A stretch of DNA of 64,000 nucleotides from Aspidiotus rigidus (Eukaryota > Arthropoda > Insecta > Hemiptera > Diaspididae): positions 248,001 through 312,000 of the forward strand of contig JAVHKY010000075.1 in assembly GCA_035079385.1 (NCBI GenBank), read 5' to 3'. Positions 1 to 11,854 of the stretch are shown piece after piece. The notes under the pieces were generated by a model. The model had not been told where the DNA came from. It searched no databases and was given only the letters and a program-made list of their open reading frames with translations. The first letter of the stretch is position 1. The number at the start of each line of letters is the position of its first letter. A program made the position numbers and the translations under genes.

Positions 1-3000
1 TTTTGGGGGAGTATTTCTTTACTTTAGGTCGAGGTTTAACACTTTCACGATCGGACGATGAATCACGATCACTTGAAGACGATTCATTATCGGTAGACCT
101 AGTAGAAAACGTCTTTATATACTCGATATCATCTTCAACAACCGTCGTCTCTTCTACTCCAGAATCCGAGTCAGATGAAATTTTCTTCGATGGGCTATAC
201 AAGTCACCAACGGGTTGGCTATTTGTCGCAGTTTCCAATTTTTCACTGGTTTCTGGTGTCGGTATCGGTATCGGTATATTATCAAGAAACTCGACTTGTT
301 CTCCAGACGGATACTCAGCATCGGGTATCGGTATGTCTTGAACATTATTAGCCAAAGTTATACTGGTTTTTGAGTACAGATTCATATTTGGAAATTCAGC
401 TTCTTCATCCGAATCAGAATTATTAACAGATTCTAATTCGATGGGCAATGCTGGCGGCTCTGGTAGAGGTAAATGAGGTCCAAAATCCGAAATGTTTCCA
501 TAAGAGGGGGATCGCATGTAACCAGGTGCGATGTTTGAGTTATTTTCTTTGACATCTGAAAAAATACATAAACGCAATACTTAATTATGAGATTGTAGCT
601 CTTTTTTTTTCACTACACACACGTCATTTCTTATCGACTATTAGGAAGCTAAGAGTGTCTCAGAAAATTGAATACGTACTTCCTTCATCACTATCTTCGT
701 TCGGGTCAGTAGGGTCATAAATATTGCTTCTAGTTACGCTGCTAGCTTTATCGTCGATGATCAAACCATTATCTTCGTCAGAAGATGAGTCGCTACCAAT
801 CAATAATGCAGGTGGTTCGGGTGGTGGCTCTAAAGACGCATACAACTCGGTCGCTCTTTCAGCTTCTACGGAATTTTCCGTCTCAATGTCGTCGTATAAA
901 TCTACATCATCTTCTCCACCACATCTTGCAGGTTGCGCGGACGTTTTTCTCGGCGATGCTGCATTATTGTTCGCAACAGCAGTATTGCCTGTCGTATTGC
1001 GCACATTTGCGTTATAATTCGACCGCCTCAACCCCGCTCTCGGAGGATTCATTCGGAATCTATGAAAATATTATTCACACTTAAATCACTTCCACAAGGA
1101 AAAGAAAATTCAAATTTGTCTTCAAGACGTAACACGTACCTGATAGGAGCGCTACCTCGGAAAGGAGATAAATCAAGGGCGGAGGAATTATTACCCAACA
1201 AACTAGAGAAGCCCGGTCTCGTAGATGGATTGAGCGAATTAAAAAAAGACGAAGACTGCGTAAAGGAAGTACTCCCGTTATTCGAGTCGTTACTAAAATT
1301 TGAATATCGCGGATTATTCGCGTACGTCTTGCTTGTATCAGACCCAGAGCTGTCATTTTTGTTCGGGTACATTGGTATTTCTTTGGAGGAGTGATTTGGG
1401 TTAGACAGATCTGGTTTCTTTTCCTCGTTGTTCTTCAGTCTAACTTCTAGCTTTCCATCGTTTTTGGACGAAATCTCAACGTTCTTCGAATGCCACAATG
1501 TTTGACTTTCAATAATGGAATCCAATAAAGAAGTTGCATTACCACTGTCTTCCGTAACGTTTGCATCAATCATTGATACATCTATCGACGGGCGACGAGA
1601 ATTGATCAAATTTGTAGCAATATTTTTACGATTCTCAATCCGCCGCGTTGAATATTCGCTTTGAACTCGCGCCATGATAGCTACTTCGCCTTCCAAGCCG
1701 TCGCCATTTTGATCGCTGAAAAATGATGGAATTATTTCAACGTCAACTTTCATTCGGTAGAAATCAAGAGTTTAGAAAATACAATTGGAGGAAATTGATA
1801 CAAGAACAAAATATCGTAGAACTTACTCGGAAAAATAATCAAGATCATTATTTCCAAACAAAGAAAAACTAGGGAAAACCATGTCAACGATGTCGGACGA
1901 TCTGCTCGTCCTTTGAGAATCCTGTACCGTCCACAGTCTTTGATTAAATCGAGCTCCACGGTTGGTAGCTTCCGTGAGAATTCTGTCAACCTGATGAAAA
2001 ATAAAAAATAAAAATGAACGTCCGCAGAATGATGCGTTTCTTGAAGTTTAAAAATTATCGTACTCGAGTGGCAAGAGGGTCGGTGTTGTTTCGCTGAGAC
2101 CCTCCATTCTGTACGGATCGATGCTCCATACTTCTCGTTCGACGTTGTAGAACCGCTTGAATATTTTCATCATCTCGCACTGCGTTCCTTGAATTATTCT
2201 GAAAGAAATTTCAGTCACTTTATCGTCACGAATTTCGGTCAACGAGTCGAAATATTTGTTCAATGTCAAACTGTTCATTCTTACTCTAGCACGAGCATTT
2301 GCTAATCTACGAGACACTGTCGGACCTCGCCCTCGGGAAGGTGGGCCTGGAATACGATTTCTATTAGACCTGCTGCGATTCTGATTCAGTCTCGATGAAG
2401 GTTGAGATAGGACTACAGAGGAAAGTGGTAAAAAGCTGATTAACTGACGCATCGCCTGAAAGATTCCAAAACCAAACGTTATTCAACTAGTCATGGATTA
2501 GATAAAAAAAAATATCTACGACTGAGGGTAGACTAGCAAGCGTTAAGAAGATTGCAAGACAAACAGTACGAAATCAATAAAAAGCACCTTGAAGCGACTA
2601 TATTTAATTTTTATGGAAATAGAAAAAAAAATTTTTGATCACATTTTTCGTGTACAAAGAAATGGTTCGAGAGAAATATCAAAAAGCAAATACAATCACG
2701 AAAGTCCTCGACAGTAAAATATCGAAAAGAAAAAAATTCTAAAAGAGATGAATACTTGTGAAAAAATAAGTCAAAACGAATGAAAAAAAAAAAAAAAGCT
2801 ACACGATGAAATCGTGTTTAAGAGATTCCCTCAGTAAACATACATGAAATAGGCGATTTTTACTCTTTTTAACATCTTTTACCCTAACTGAATGATAGCA
2901 GTTTTTAAGAAATACGACAACCATTGATCGGTAAAAAGTCATTGGATGTTGAAAAAAGGTCTTCGTCGAATCCGACCACTATTTCAGTTACCTCGCTTAT

Positions 3001-4994
3001 ATTTGAATTCGCACTTCCGTATAAACGTGTACAAGGCGGGCAATTCCAAGAACCTTCTGGAACAGCTTCTAACGGAGGAGTTAGGCACGCCATATGATAG
3101 CCGAGATTGCACATATCGCAGAGTAATAATGTGTCTTCGTCATCTCCTGAACCACACGTCTACACAAAGAAATAGCTAGATCATATCAACCCTTTTCTCC
3201 AACTCTATTGAAATGCGGCCATTGATTCAACTAACTTCACAAATAATAGAATCATTCAAAGCAAGTTCTTCAACATCCATTGGCGGGAATATCACAAAAT
3301 TACGATTTTGTACGGGGATTCGTTCAACTATCTCCCCACCGATTTCATTCCGTACAAAAATCATATCGAAAGTAGAACGATCAACTGGACAAGTCGTTGA
3401 ACTCTAAAGCAGAAGAAATTTTAATTCACTCTTATTTGCAGCACAGAATACGAAAATGTAGATTAATTTACCTTCGACCATTCCTCCAAACATTTCCTAC
3501 AAAAGTGATGATCACAGTTTGATGGACTTCCTATTTGCTGAGTACGCATTTTTTTCAAACATATTGCACATTTTTCACCATCGGGATCACTATCATCCGA
3601 ATCTGACGAGATCTCTTGCGAGTTTAATAACGGGGTGGGTCCTTGATTACTCATTTCGTTTGAAGTGGCGGACAAGTCGGTATCCGATATCCCATTAAAT
3701 GGTGAGCTGTTCGAAAATAAACTCGATCTTCCCGAGGTACTTGAGAGAATACTGGAACTCGAAGAAGAAAAACTGCTTGAACTCGTCGAAGTGTCTAGAT
3801 TGTTGACTCGTCGCTCATTAAAAGTTGGCTGTAAGCACAAGAAAAAGATCGTTACACGTCAAGAATTCAAGATTCATTGTTCACTCAAAAATTTGTGAGG
3901 TAATCTGCTAACATTTTCAACGAAATCGTCGGTATCTGAAGACCATCCTAATTGCGAAGGAATTCCTCGTAGTTGACTCTGGAAAATATTGATGAAGTAA
4001 ATAGAAACTCAACTTAGTCCAAAGAATATTCCCAACAGATTATGTAACTTACGATTCTTCGCAGATCTATGTCGGACGAATTTGCCGAACTGCTACTATC
4101 CAAATGCACACGACAAGTTTTTCGCTGGAACGAAAAAATCAAAATAAAACATTTCCAGGCATGTCTTACTCTTTACAGCATGAATCTTACCATTGGTACT
4201 GGTTGTAAAACTGAATCATCGCTATCATCCGAATCTAGATAGGAATGTCTTAATCGCTTTACCTAAAACATGAATACATGATCGAATTAGAGGACGCACG
4301 ATATCAGCAAACCACTACATAAATGACAACTTACTTGAACAGGTGCTGAAATTTCGTCACTTGATATTTCTTCGCTTTCTAGAACCTAAAATAAGTAAAA
4401 AAATCCGTCGTTAAGAGATCCAATTTGACAAACCATCTTATTCAAAAAGTTGTCACAACTAACCCTAGTCGTGCCTCGGCACTTGCGTTTATTGATTGGA
4501 GGTGTTTCTCCTGAACTAGAACTGCTTGAACTCTGTAAGACGAAAGAAAGGAAAAACCGAGGAACAAAATTAAAATTCAATGCACATTTTGAGCCGTTCA
4601 GAAATAGAGAAGTTCAACTTACTGTACTAGATCTTACATTTCTGGAAGTATTCCTCGATGTAACCTACGAGTAGCACTCAGGATGTTAATAAATAATTAC
4701 AACAAAGTTCAAAACGATAATCCGAAAGTTACTTACTCTTTTTTTGGAATTTTTTGTTTTCTTCTGTTGAGAGTTAGCATTTTTTCGATTATTGCGTCTT
4801 CTGGATGTAGAAGTCGATGGAAAACAATCTCCAAAACAATCTTCATCTACACTATCAGAACTATCTAATTCACTGAGCGAACTTGTTTCCCAACCGTCTG
4901 AAGTAGAAGTGTCATCGTTGCTTTGTTCAATTCGCTTTCTATTCCGCCATTGCGAATTTCTTCTCCGAGTATTTAAACGTTTATTCCGAAGCAT
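1..4994 (-). CDS. PHRF1: PHD and RING finger domain protein 1 (PHRF1), 3' partial
   Basis: PHRF1 family proteins are nuclear, pairing a RING E3-ligase-type finger with a PHD histone reader. I read 16 exons: 4994-4737, 4664-4623, 4532-4464, 4385-4335, 4262-4191, 4124-4053, 3978-3913, 3828-3472, 3403-3236, 3159-2992, 2455-2285, 2198-2064, 1990-1827, 1715-1140, 1059-680, 555-1, giving about 1100 aa. The first exon begins at an acceptor near 4999, so a 5' UTR exon lies upstream. RING: C297-x2-C300, C315-x-H317-x2-C320-x2-C323, then CPVD at 334-337, whose Asp in the last position is usual for PHRF1. PHD: C384-x2-C387, C399-x2-C402, H407-x2-C410, C425-x2-C428. An Arg-rich stretch follows, then long Ser/Asp-rich disorder. 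Basic runs near residues 60-86 may be a nuclear signal. Introns 1-12 are all phase 0. The C-terminus lies outside the window. Family call is sure; minor exon edges are inferred. Confidence 0.92.
2456..2991 (-). other. PHRF1 intron 10 (largest in this gene)
   Basis: Between the PHD exon (donor after 2992) and the Arg-rich exon (acceptor at 2456) lies a 536-bp AT-rich intron with short A runs. No ORF or repeat of note was seen. The reading frame past 2992 hits a stop at 2905, which supports the donor at 2991. Confidence 0.75.
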
Positions 4995-5680
4995 TATTCC
5001 TAAAATGAGAATGATCTCCATCAACTACAATAATAACTCCGGTGTGAATTTCATTTTAGATGTAGAATAACTCAACAAGGGTCCGGATATAATGCTAGGA
5101 TCGAAGTAGAAAAGATAAAAATAATCCTAGGAAACCAATGTAATCTATCCACATCGTTTAAGGGGTGTAATAAAAGATTGGAAATTACAATTAGCGAAAT
5201 CACGTAAACATTTCAAAGCTAACTTCAACACCTAATAATGAAATTTCAGCCACATGAAAAAGTCAATTGAATTCGAGCAAATGGAAAGGATACGATGCCG
5301 AACAAATAGCATTGAAGATAGGAGCAAGATTTTACACGGGAAAGATTCAATGAACCAAATACCAAGAATGGAAAGCTATTTGTGCTTTTCGGTAGAACAC
5401 AAATTGTATTCACCAGTCCAGACTGCTACGTGAAAAAGCGATGACCGAAATCAGAGCTGTAAATGGAAAGAAAAGAACACATTAACTCACTTTCATTTCT
5501 TGGAAATGGAGAATGATTTGATTACGATGTACATTGAAAATTTTGATATTGAACTAATATTTAACAACAATAGTAGAAATTCTATCATCAAAGTAAGACA
5601 ACTTTACGAAGTCGCCATTTTCACAGAATGATTCGGTTCTAGTGCTGGTGCTCGGGTCACAGCAACGAATTTTCATGAGT

Positions 5681-5700
5681 TCATGAGTCATGACTCATGA
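5681..5700. promoter_or_regulatory. 20-bp perfect palindrome with two AP-1-type sites
   Basis: The 20 bases at 5681-5700 equal their own reverse complement. They contain TGAGTCA (5684-5690) directly followed by TGACTCA (5691-5697), both the AP-1/TRE core. The site lies in the divergent upstream region shared by PHRF1 and mRpL19. Binding by a bZIP factor is inference only. Confidence 0.5.
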
Positions 5701-5762
5701 CTATCACCTTTATCACGTGAGGCACGGAATATTGTTTAAGTGCTGCCTGACCTCGCTCACTG

Positions 5763-6139
5763 CTGCCGTACAAAGTAGAACGGACGTATATGCGAAAACA
5801 ACGATCACCGAGACGAGGCGTTCGGATCAATGGGCTGTATGTGTGATGGTAACGAAGCTTCGTATTCACATACCACTACTATCACAGTCGATTGCATATC
5901 AATGCATATACGTCCTTTTTTGGACGTATATGCATCGCGAGGTGAAAAAATGTACTGTATCTGAAGATTGAGCACTTATTGAAGAAAATTATTAGAATTA
6001 TCGAATTCTACGTTGAAAATTACTATGAGTGATCAATTTATGCGATCTTAATATCTTTTGAATACATTTTTAAATTCTTTTTGATACTTTTCCGTGATCG
6101 TTGTTTTCGCATATACGTCCATTCTACTTTGTACGGCAG
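5763..6139. mobile_element. MITE with 47-bp terminal inverted repeats and an inner hairpin
   Basis: The terminal inverted repeats are 5763-5809 and 6093-6139, about 47 bp and differing at one or two positions. Inside, 5903-5915 and 5922-5934 form a perfect 13-bp stem with a six-base loop. The stem carries the same GGACGTATATGC motif found in both TIRs, so the motif occurs four times. There is no coding capacity, and no clear target-site duplication was seen. It sits between the two divergent genes and lengthens their shared upstream region. Confidence 0.8.
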
Positions 6140-6485
6140 ACTTCATGCCAATTCCCAAAATCAAAGTTGACCGCGTCGTGTCGCGTGGAGTTGCTCATGC
6201 AGTCACGCAAAAAAAATTGTAATCGATATTTCGATTGGACCAATTCGAGCATATAATCGCAAAATATCGTTTCTTCTCGAAAACATTTATCATTGGAAAT
6301 ATTAATGCAATACCTAATGCCGGAATCTCGATCCGGTATACGGATCTCTGAAGAACTTCTCTCAGACTTTTCTTCAAAGTTCAAACTTGTTAAATTAGTC
6401 ATTCCATTTCAGGGACTGTATGACCATTAATGTTTCAAGAACTAATTGTATCACTTTCTTTTGAGAAAGAGGAAGAAGTACAATA

Positions 6486-8778
6486 ATGATAGCTTCTGTG
6501 CGCTCACCGATTGGAGAACTCCTCAAATGTCTTAAACCAAATCGTAAGAAACAAACATCCATCATACTAATTTCTTGTTTGTTGGATGCTCTCTTGAATT
6601 ATCATATGATTTATGATTCCGACAGAATGTTTAGTTCAGTTGAAGGCTGGTAAACATAAATACTGCGTTGTTCCGTCGGCTGAGTTAGTAAAAAACATAC
6701 CACTACGTTACAGGCCACATACCGAAGAAGAGCTTAAAGATGGAAAATATTTTAAATATAATCCAGATACGAGGTTCAAGTATCCTGATTTCTTACCTCA
6801 TCCGTACGCGTTATGGCGAAATCCCATTCGTGAAAAACTTGAAAGATCCGATATGTTGAAACGGAGATTTCATATTGACATCCCAGAATTTTATGTCGGT
6901 TCGTAATATTTACTTGTTGCATGCTAAAAATAGCTGATACCCAAACTTGCTCAACCATGCCTGTTTAAATGACCGCACAAGTTGTATTTGTGCAGGCCTG
7001 TATTTAAGGCATGTACTGTAGTATGGCTCCTCGGTCTGAAGTGGAGTAACTTGAAAATTTAATGATTATGTTTTAGGTAGCATACTTGCTGTTACATCGT
7101 CCACGATTCATGCTCCTCAGAAAACCACTCGTTTTCTCGGTATTTGTATTTTGAGAGAAGGAACTGGATTATGTTCTAATTTCACGCTGAGAAATGTTGT
7201 TGATAAACAAGGTATCCGAAATTTGGGTATGCTCGAGTCATTTTGTTGTTGAAAGTAAGGATAAGTATGATTTTTTGTCGCTGTAAAGGTGTTGAGTTCA
7301 TGTACGAATTATATGATCCCAAAATTCAAAAAATTGAAGTCATACGTCTGGAGAAGAGATTAGATTCCGAATTAGTATACTTGAGAGACGCGGAGCCCGA
7401 GTATTCGACTTTTCCGTTCGATATGGAACCCGAGTATTTACCCGATGGGCAACCCGTACCAGTCAATCCACTCAAGGTAATGGTTGTTTGACGTAGTGGG
7501 CAAGATCCTTTCGTTCATTTTTTCAAATTGTTCTTGTAACGTGTTCATCTCGTAAAATTAAATGAAACTGAATAAAATTGAATGTGCAGGTGAAAATGAG
7601 ACCACGTCCATGGTTATTCAGATACGAAGTAAAAGGCTATGAAGGAATTTTACCATTTGAACTCTCTGAAGCTCGTACCAAAAGATTAAAAAAGTTGCAA
7701 AAGAGACCGACGAAATACGATTTAATGTGGCATTACAGGTAAGTCTACTTTGTTTGTATTTTAAAGCTGTTGATTCTTTGGAAAAACTATTGTCAGATTG
7801 CCCAGTATAGTGAAAGAGGTAATAACTTTATGAGGCGAAAAAATAATTTAATTCTAGGAGGAAAATGAATTGATGATATGAGTTTCAAAACACCATAAAA
7901 CACCGCAATGGTAAATCCCATTTTTTTGTCTAATTCTTAGGTGAGGGGACGGATGAATCGAATGATTGCGTCTAAAAATACTTTCTTAAAAGATTTCTTA
8001 ATAGATATTGACATTTGAACGAGCTTTTTCGTCCTACAATGCGGAAGAGCGACTTCTGTATGAAATAACGAGTAGACACGAGTGCAATGTCAATGCTCTT
8101 TTTGACGTGTTACCAGTTCCTTTAAAGGGGGTACTAGGCAACTTTTTGTATTTGCGGATGTTGAGTATATCCCTATTCTGCTGATTCTGCTATACACCGT
8201 GAGAATAGTCATTATTCAGGACAATGTGGGGGGTGAATTTAGTTTCTTGTGTTTAAACCTTATAGTTTAGGAATTGACCTATGTGGTTCTGAAACTCAGG
8301 CTATCAATTAGAAAACGAACATGGTGTTCAAAGGACTCGAAAATGTATGTGAAATGCCGATGTTAGAGTTTCGAAGTGTTAATTTGATTCACTCGTCGAA
8401 GTTTATACCAATACCAAAAATCAGTACATTTTTTATAGTTTTTGCGCAATCTTTCACGTTACGGCGCTTAATGCCGAATTTGTTCAGTCAGAATTTAAAA
8501 TTCGTACATGAGACAACAAGATTACAAAAAGTGTTCAAACTTGTAGCCATCGACATGAGCCAACTATTTTCAATAGTGGCTTAATACGAGTACGTACAAG
8601 AAAAAACGAAAAACTTGTATGAAATGAAAATAATTTGATATTTTTCAGAGCCACCATTCCAGAAGATGAACAAAGAGAAATATACGCTGAAGTTTGTCCA
8701 GTGTTGGAAAAATACAATCATCATAAACGAATAGTGAAAAGGAAAGCTGAATTTGTACCGCCGACGAAAACCGCTTGA
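6486..8778 (+). CDS. mRpL19: Mitochondrial ribosomal protein L19 (bL19m)
   Basis: Structural protein of the mitoribosome large subunit, encoded in the nucleus. Exons: 6486-6543, 6626-6898, 7077-7211, 7289-7476, 7590-7738, 8649-8778, with phases 1, 1, 1, 0, 2. They join to 933 nt, 310 aa plus TGA, close to known animal L19m lengths. Diagnostic family segments are [14 protein letters not shown] in exon 2, the GSILAVTSS and GICI segments of the L19 barrel in exon 3, and [29 protein letters not shown] and [12 protein letters not shown] in exon 4. The C-terminal extension is basic. The first 19 residues ([19 protein letters not shown]) have the basic, Ser-containing look of a mitochondrial presequence. 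The start was chosen because exon 1 joins in phase and is preceded by no nearby longer frame. No canonical AATAAA was found just downstream. Confidence 0.95.
7739..8648 (+). other. mRpL19 intron 5 (910 bp)
   Basis: This is the longest intron of the gene. It lies between the donor at TACAG|GTAAGT and the acceptor TTTTTCAG at 8641-8648. No nested gene or repeat was recognised. Confidence 0.8.
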
Positions 8779-10059
8779 AGAAAATTTATTTTATGAGCTA
8801 AAACTCAATTTCTTGTTGTATTTTCAAAATAAGATTTATTCTCACAAAGCTAAAATTCAATTCTTTGATGTTTTCTCAATATATCTTGCATGTTCTTGTC
8901 GTAGACGTCACAGAACGACATCATTCAAAATTACGAAACGTCTTGATATGATTTGTGGAATATAAACCAAAAAATTGTGAGCAAATGAGACGTGCTGTCG
9001 AAGAACAAAGAAAATCATCGCGTTTATGGAGCTTGAGATTCAATATCGTCTTTTTGGATTTTTCTGCGTGAAGTACCAAATGACTTTGTCAAGAAAAAAT
9101 TACGAGATAAGTTTATCTATGTCGTTTTTCGACGGGACAAAGAGCGCATTAAGTCTAATAGATACTCCTCTCGGGGGTAAACTCACCATTCTTATCCTCC
9201 TGCACTCTTTGAATAATTTATCCCTACGTTAATAACCTTTCTTCTACGGTCTTGGCCGTCAGGTGCCATCCTATATTGGCGAAATATTCTGAGTAACAAC
9301 AGCATTACCAATTTCCAGTGTACATCTGTAAAAAATGACTCGTATTTTTTCCCTTTTCTTAAGCGAAGCGATCGATTTGTAATTACTGGAGCCTAAAATC
9401 TAACCGTCCTGAGTTTTGCAAATTTTTTATCCGAATTAGATCGAAGAGCAAATTTCGAGCCCTGGAAAATCCGCTTGGAGCATGTTTTCGACCTGTCATT
9501 GTTTTTTATGGAAGTACAATCCTAGAATTTCCGTAACCGCGTTCGTCTCGAAGCCAAACACGATACAAAATTACGTAGTGATGAGGAAAAAGACTTCGGA
9601 AAATCTCGACAAAAGAACACAAGGAAAGATACCCGAATTTGAGAGATGACATATGTGTATCTATGTGAATAATTTGAAAAAATAGCTTCATTGTATAAAC
9701 TAGGAGGGTTACCACTGTGGATGTAAAAACTTGAAAATCTTTAAAGGTGATATAGTTGGAGTCTCGGAATAAGGGAAATGATTTTGCTTAAGAGACGGTC
9801 AAATTTGAGAAAATACTCGGCTCCAATCTCTGTACAGAACAAGACAGCAAAGAAGATAAATAACTTTGAGGAGAGTGTAATATCATTATGGGAACTTGAG
9901 ACTTTCCGAAAAATATTGAGAGAAGAGCAAACAAGGACACTCGGGTCCAAAGTAAATCAATGTACTTATAAGGTAATATATTCAGGGCACATAAAAACTT
10001 CGTGTATAAACTAGTAAAGATAGGGCTCGTCCTGAAGCCAGTATAGTTTCACAAGGGAT

Positions 10060-10223
10060 CAGACTGCCATATTGGATCTAAATGACTCTGGAAGGTTTGA
10101 GTGACGCCGCAATATTACGCAGAGCAAAGTGCATGACCCTTGCGCATGTCGCGTTTCTCTTTAGATATTGCGGTGTTGTTCGAACCTTCCGCTTGACACT
10201 TTTAGGTCCTATATGGCGGTCTG
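10060..10223. mobile_element. Foldback MITE, about 57-bp imperfect TIRs
   Basis: CAGACTGCCATAT at the left pairs with ATATGGCGGTCTG at the right. Pairing continues for about 57 bp at roughly 75% identity, leaving only about 50 bp between the arms. A short direct repeat (GAT or GGAT) flanks it at 10056-10059 and 10223-10226. It is non-coding. Confidence 0.65.
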
Positions 10224-10593
10224 GATTACCTATGTGGAACTTAGCCAAGCTATAGTCAGCAGCTGGAAGCAGGCCGTTGGGTATTACAGTAAGCCTAAAT
10301 AAGGTCATAAAAGAAGCAAAAAGTCTGGTAGTCATTCATATGGCCTCGAGGAAAGATATATTTATATTTTTGGAGCAAAAAAACTGTTTTCATGGAGGAT
10401 GAACGTTTTTGAAAAAAACAAAATTACAGCTGGATAGAAAGTTGAAGCTAAATGGATAACTTTGAAGCCAAAGCCAAAGTTTAAGCGCCTCTTACTCTCA
10501 GTTCACAACCTGCTTTGTGCTTTCCATATTATGCTGTCAGCCATGCAGTGATGCTGAAAAGTGTGCAAAGAGAATATCAATATAAGAAGGTAG

Positions 10594-10875
10594 GGGGATG
10601 CGCCGCTAAAGGCCTAAAGCCATTAACTTATTGGCTCAAGAGCTCAAGTAATTAAGTTGAAGCTCTTGTTTTGACTATTTTTTCAGAGAAAGTCAAACAA
10701 AAGACAGCGCCAATGAATTTTGAAATAGTCCGAAAAAAGTCCGATCAGCTCTTTTCAGCCAAAAACCAATAGAAAAATAATGATGAAATAATATTGCAAG
10801 AATGGATTAGCTGTCAGCCAAAAGCTAAAGTTTAAGTCAACGCTGATCGGCTGCGCAACGGCAACGCGCATCCCC
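10594..10875. mobile_element. Possible short element with 10-bp TIRs
   Basis: GGGGATGCGC at 10594-10603 is the exact inverse of GCGCATCCCC at 10866-10875, bounding 282 bp. Inside are repeated motifs of the AAGCT/AAAGCC type. No target-site duplication was found, so this is a weak call. Confidence 0.3.
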
Positions 10876-11698
10876 GTGATAAGATGATGTTAGGTCGCAA
10901 GCGCTATAATGTGCTATGGCTACGGCTCTCCCTGTGCTATACCGTCCAAGTCAATACCCTCCCTGAATAAAAACAAAATTTTCTGGTCCTATTATGCTTT
11001 GATACCCTTATCTCTATCAGTTTTAGCAGAGCGGTTTGTGAACTCAGTTGGGCGTTTATCGATGAGAAAATGAGAAAGTGAAGTGAAATCAGAAGAAACG
11101 TGCATACATCAGTAAGCAGAATTGAAAAATTATCGAATGATTATTGTCACTCGAGTTTTTGAATTTACTGAAATTTGCGAACTACCTCTGGGAAGTTACT
11201 CCAAACAGAAATTAATTCACCGAATTTGGTAATTTTTGGTGTTTACCTACTCTTTTTTCTGTTTCCGAATCCAATTTCAGTTGATTCGCTAGCATCCAAT
11301 TTGTATATTGAATTTATATTCATCACATCATTCTGTCCATAGAAGTGGAGCTGACAAAACTAGTCTGCGACAGAGAAGAATCATTTTCCTAAAAAATTGG
11401 TGAAGTTGAGATTTCCACTAACCATCACGAAAGTATAAATTTTTAGTCCATCCCATCGATTTGTCAATCCTTTCTTCAGTATCAAGATATTCAAATTGGT
11501 GGTAAGTCGACTAATTTTATCGTAGATTGGAATGTATTTAATTTTACAATAAGCCGACGAAAATTACCGTATACTTGTCGAAAGTTTATGGAATATATGT
11601 TCAAATGAAGACAATAGAATGTACTGAAATAGTAAAATAAAGATCTACCATGGTTTACTCACAGGAATCGTGGTTATGTAGAACTAAGCGTGGGTACT

Positions 11699-11854
11699 AT
11701 TATGAAGAACTACTCAAAAGAGTAAAAAGATAGATACACGAGGTCGCTTTCTATACTTTGATAATGGCTGTTTAGCCGAAAGCGTTCAGTCGTGTGATAT
11801 TTTAGTGCGGTTCATGTATCTATCTTTTTACTCTTTTGAGTATTCCTTCATAAT
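11699..11854. mobile_element. Foldback MITE with perfect 27-bp core arms
   Basis: Positions 11711-11737 are the exact inverse of 11816-11842, and weaker pairing extends about 13 bp outward on both sides. The centre is about 78 bp. No ORF is present. Confidence 0.75.

Larger units (their letters stand above)
5000..6485. other. Divergent intergenic region, PHRF1/mRpL19
   Basis: The two start codons point away from each other and are about 1.5 kb apart. The stretch should hold both promoters and the PHRF1 5' UTR exon, whose position I could not fix. It also contains the AP-1-type palindrome and a 377-bp MITE. No further coding sequence was seen. Confidence 0.6.

Noticed and set aside
6124..6402. 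92-aa minus ORF upstream of mRpL19
   Set aside because: Partly inside the MITE, no motif, and on the strand opposite the gene it overlaps upstream.
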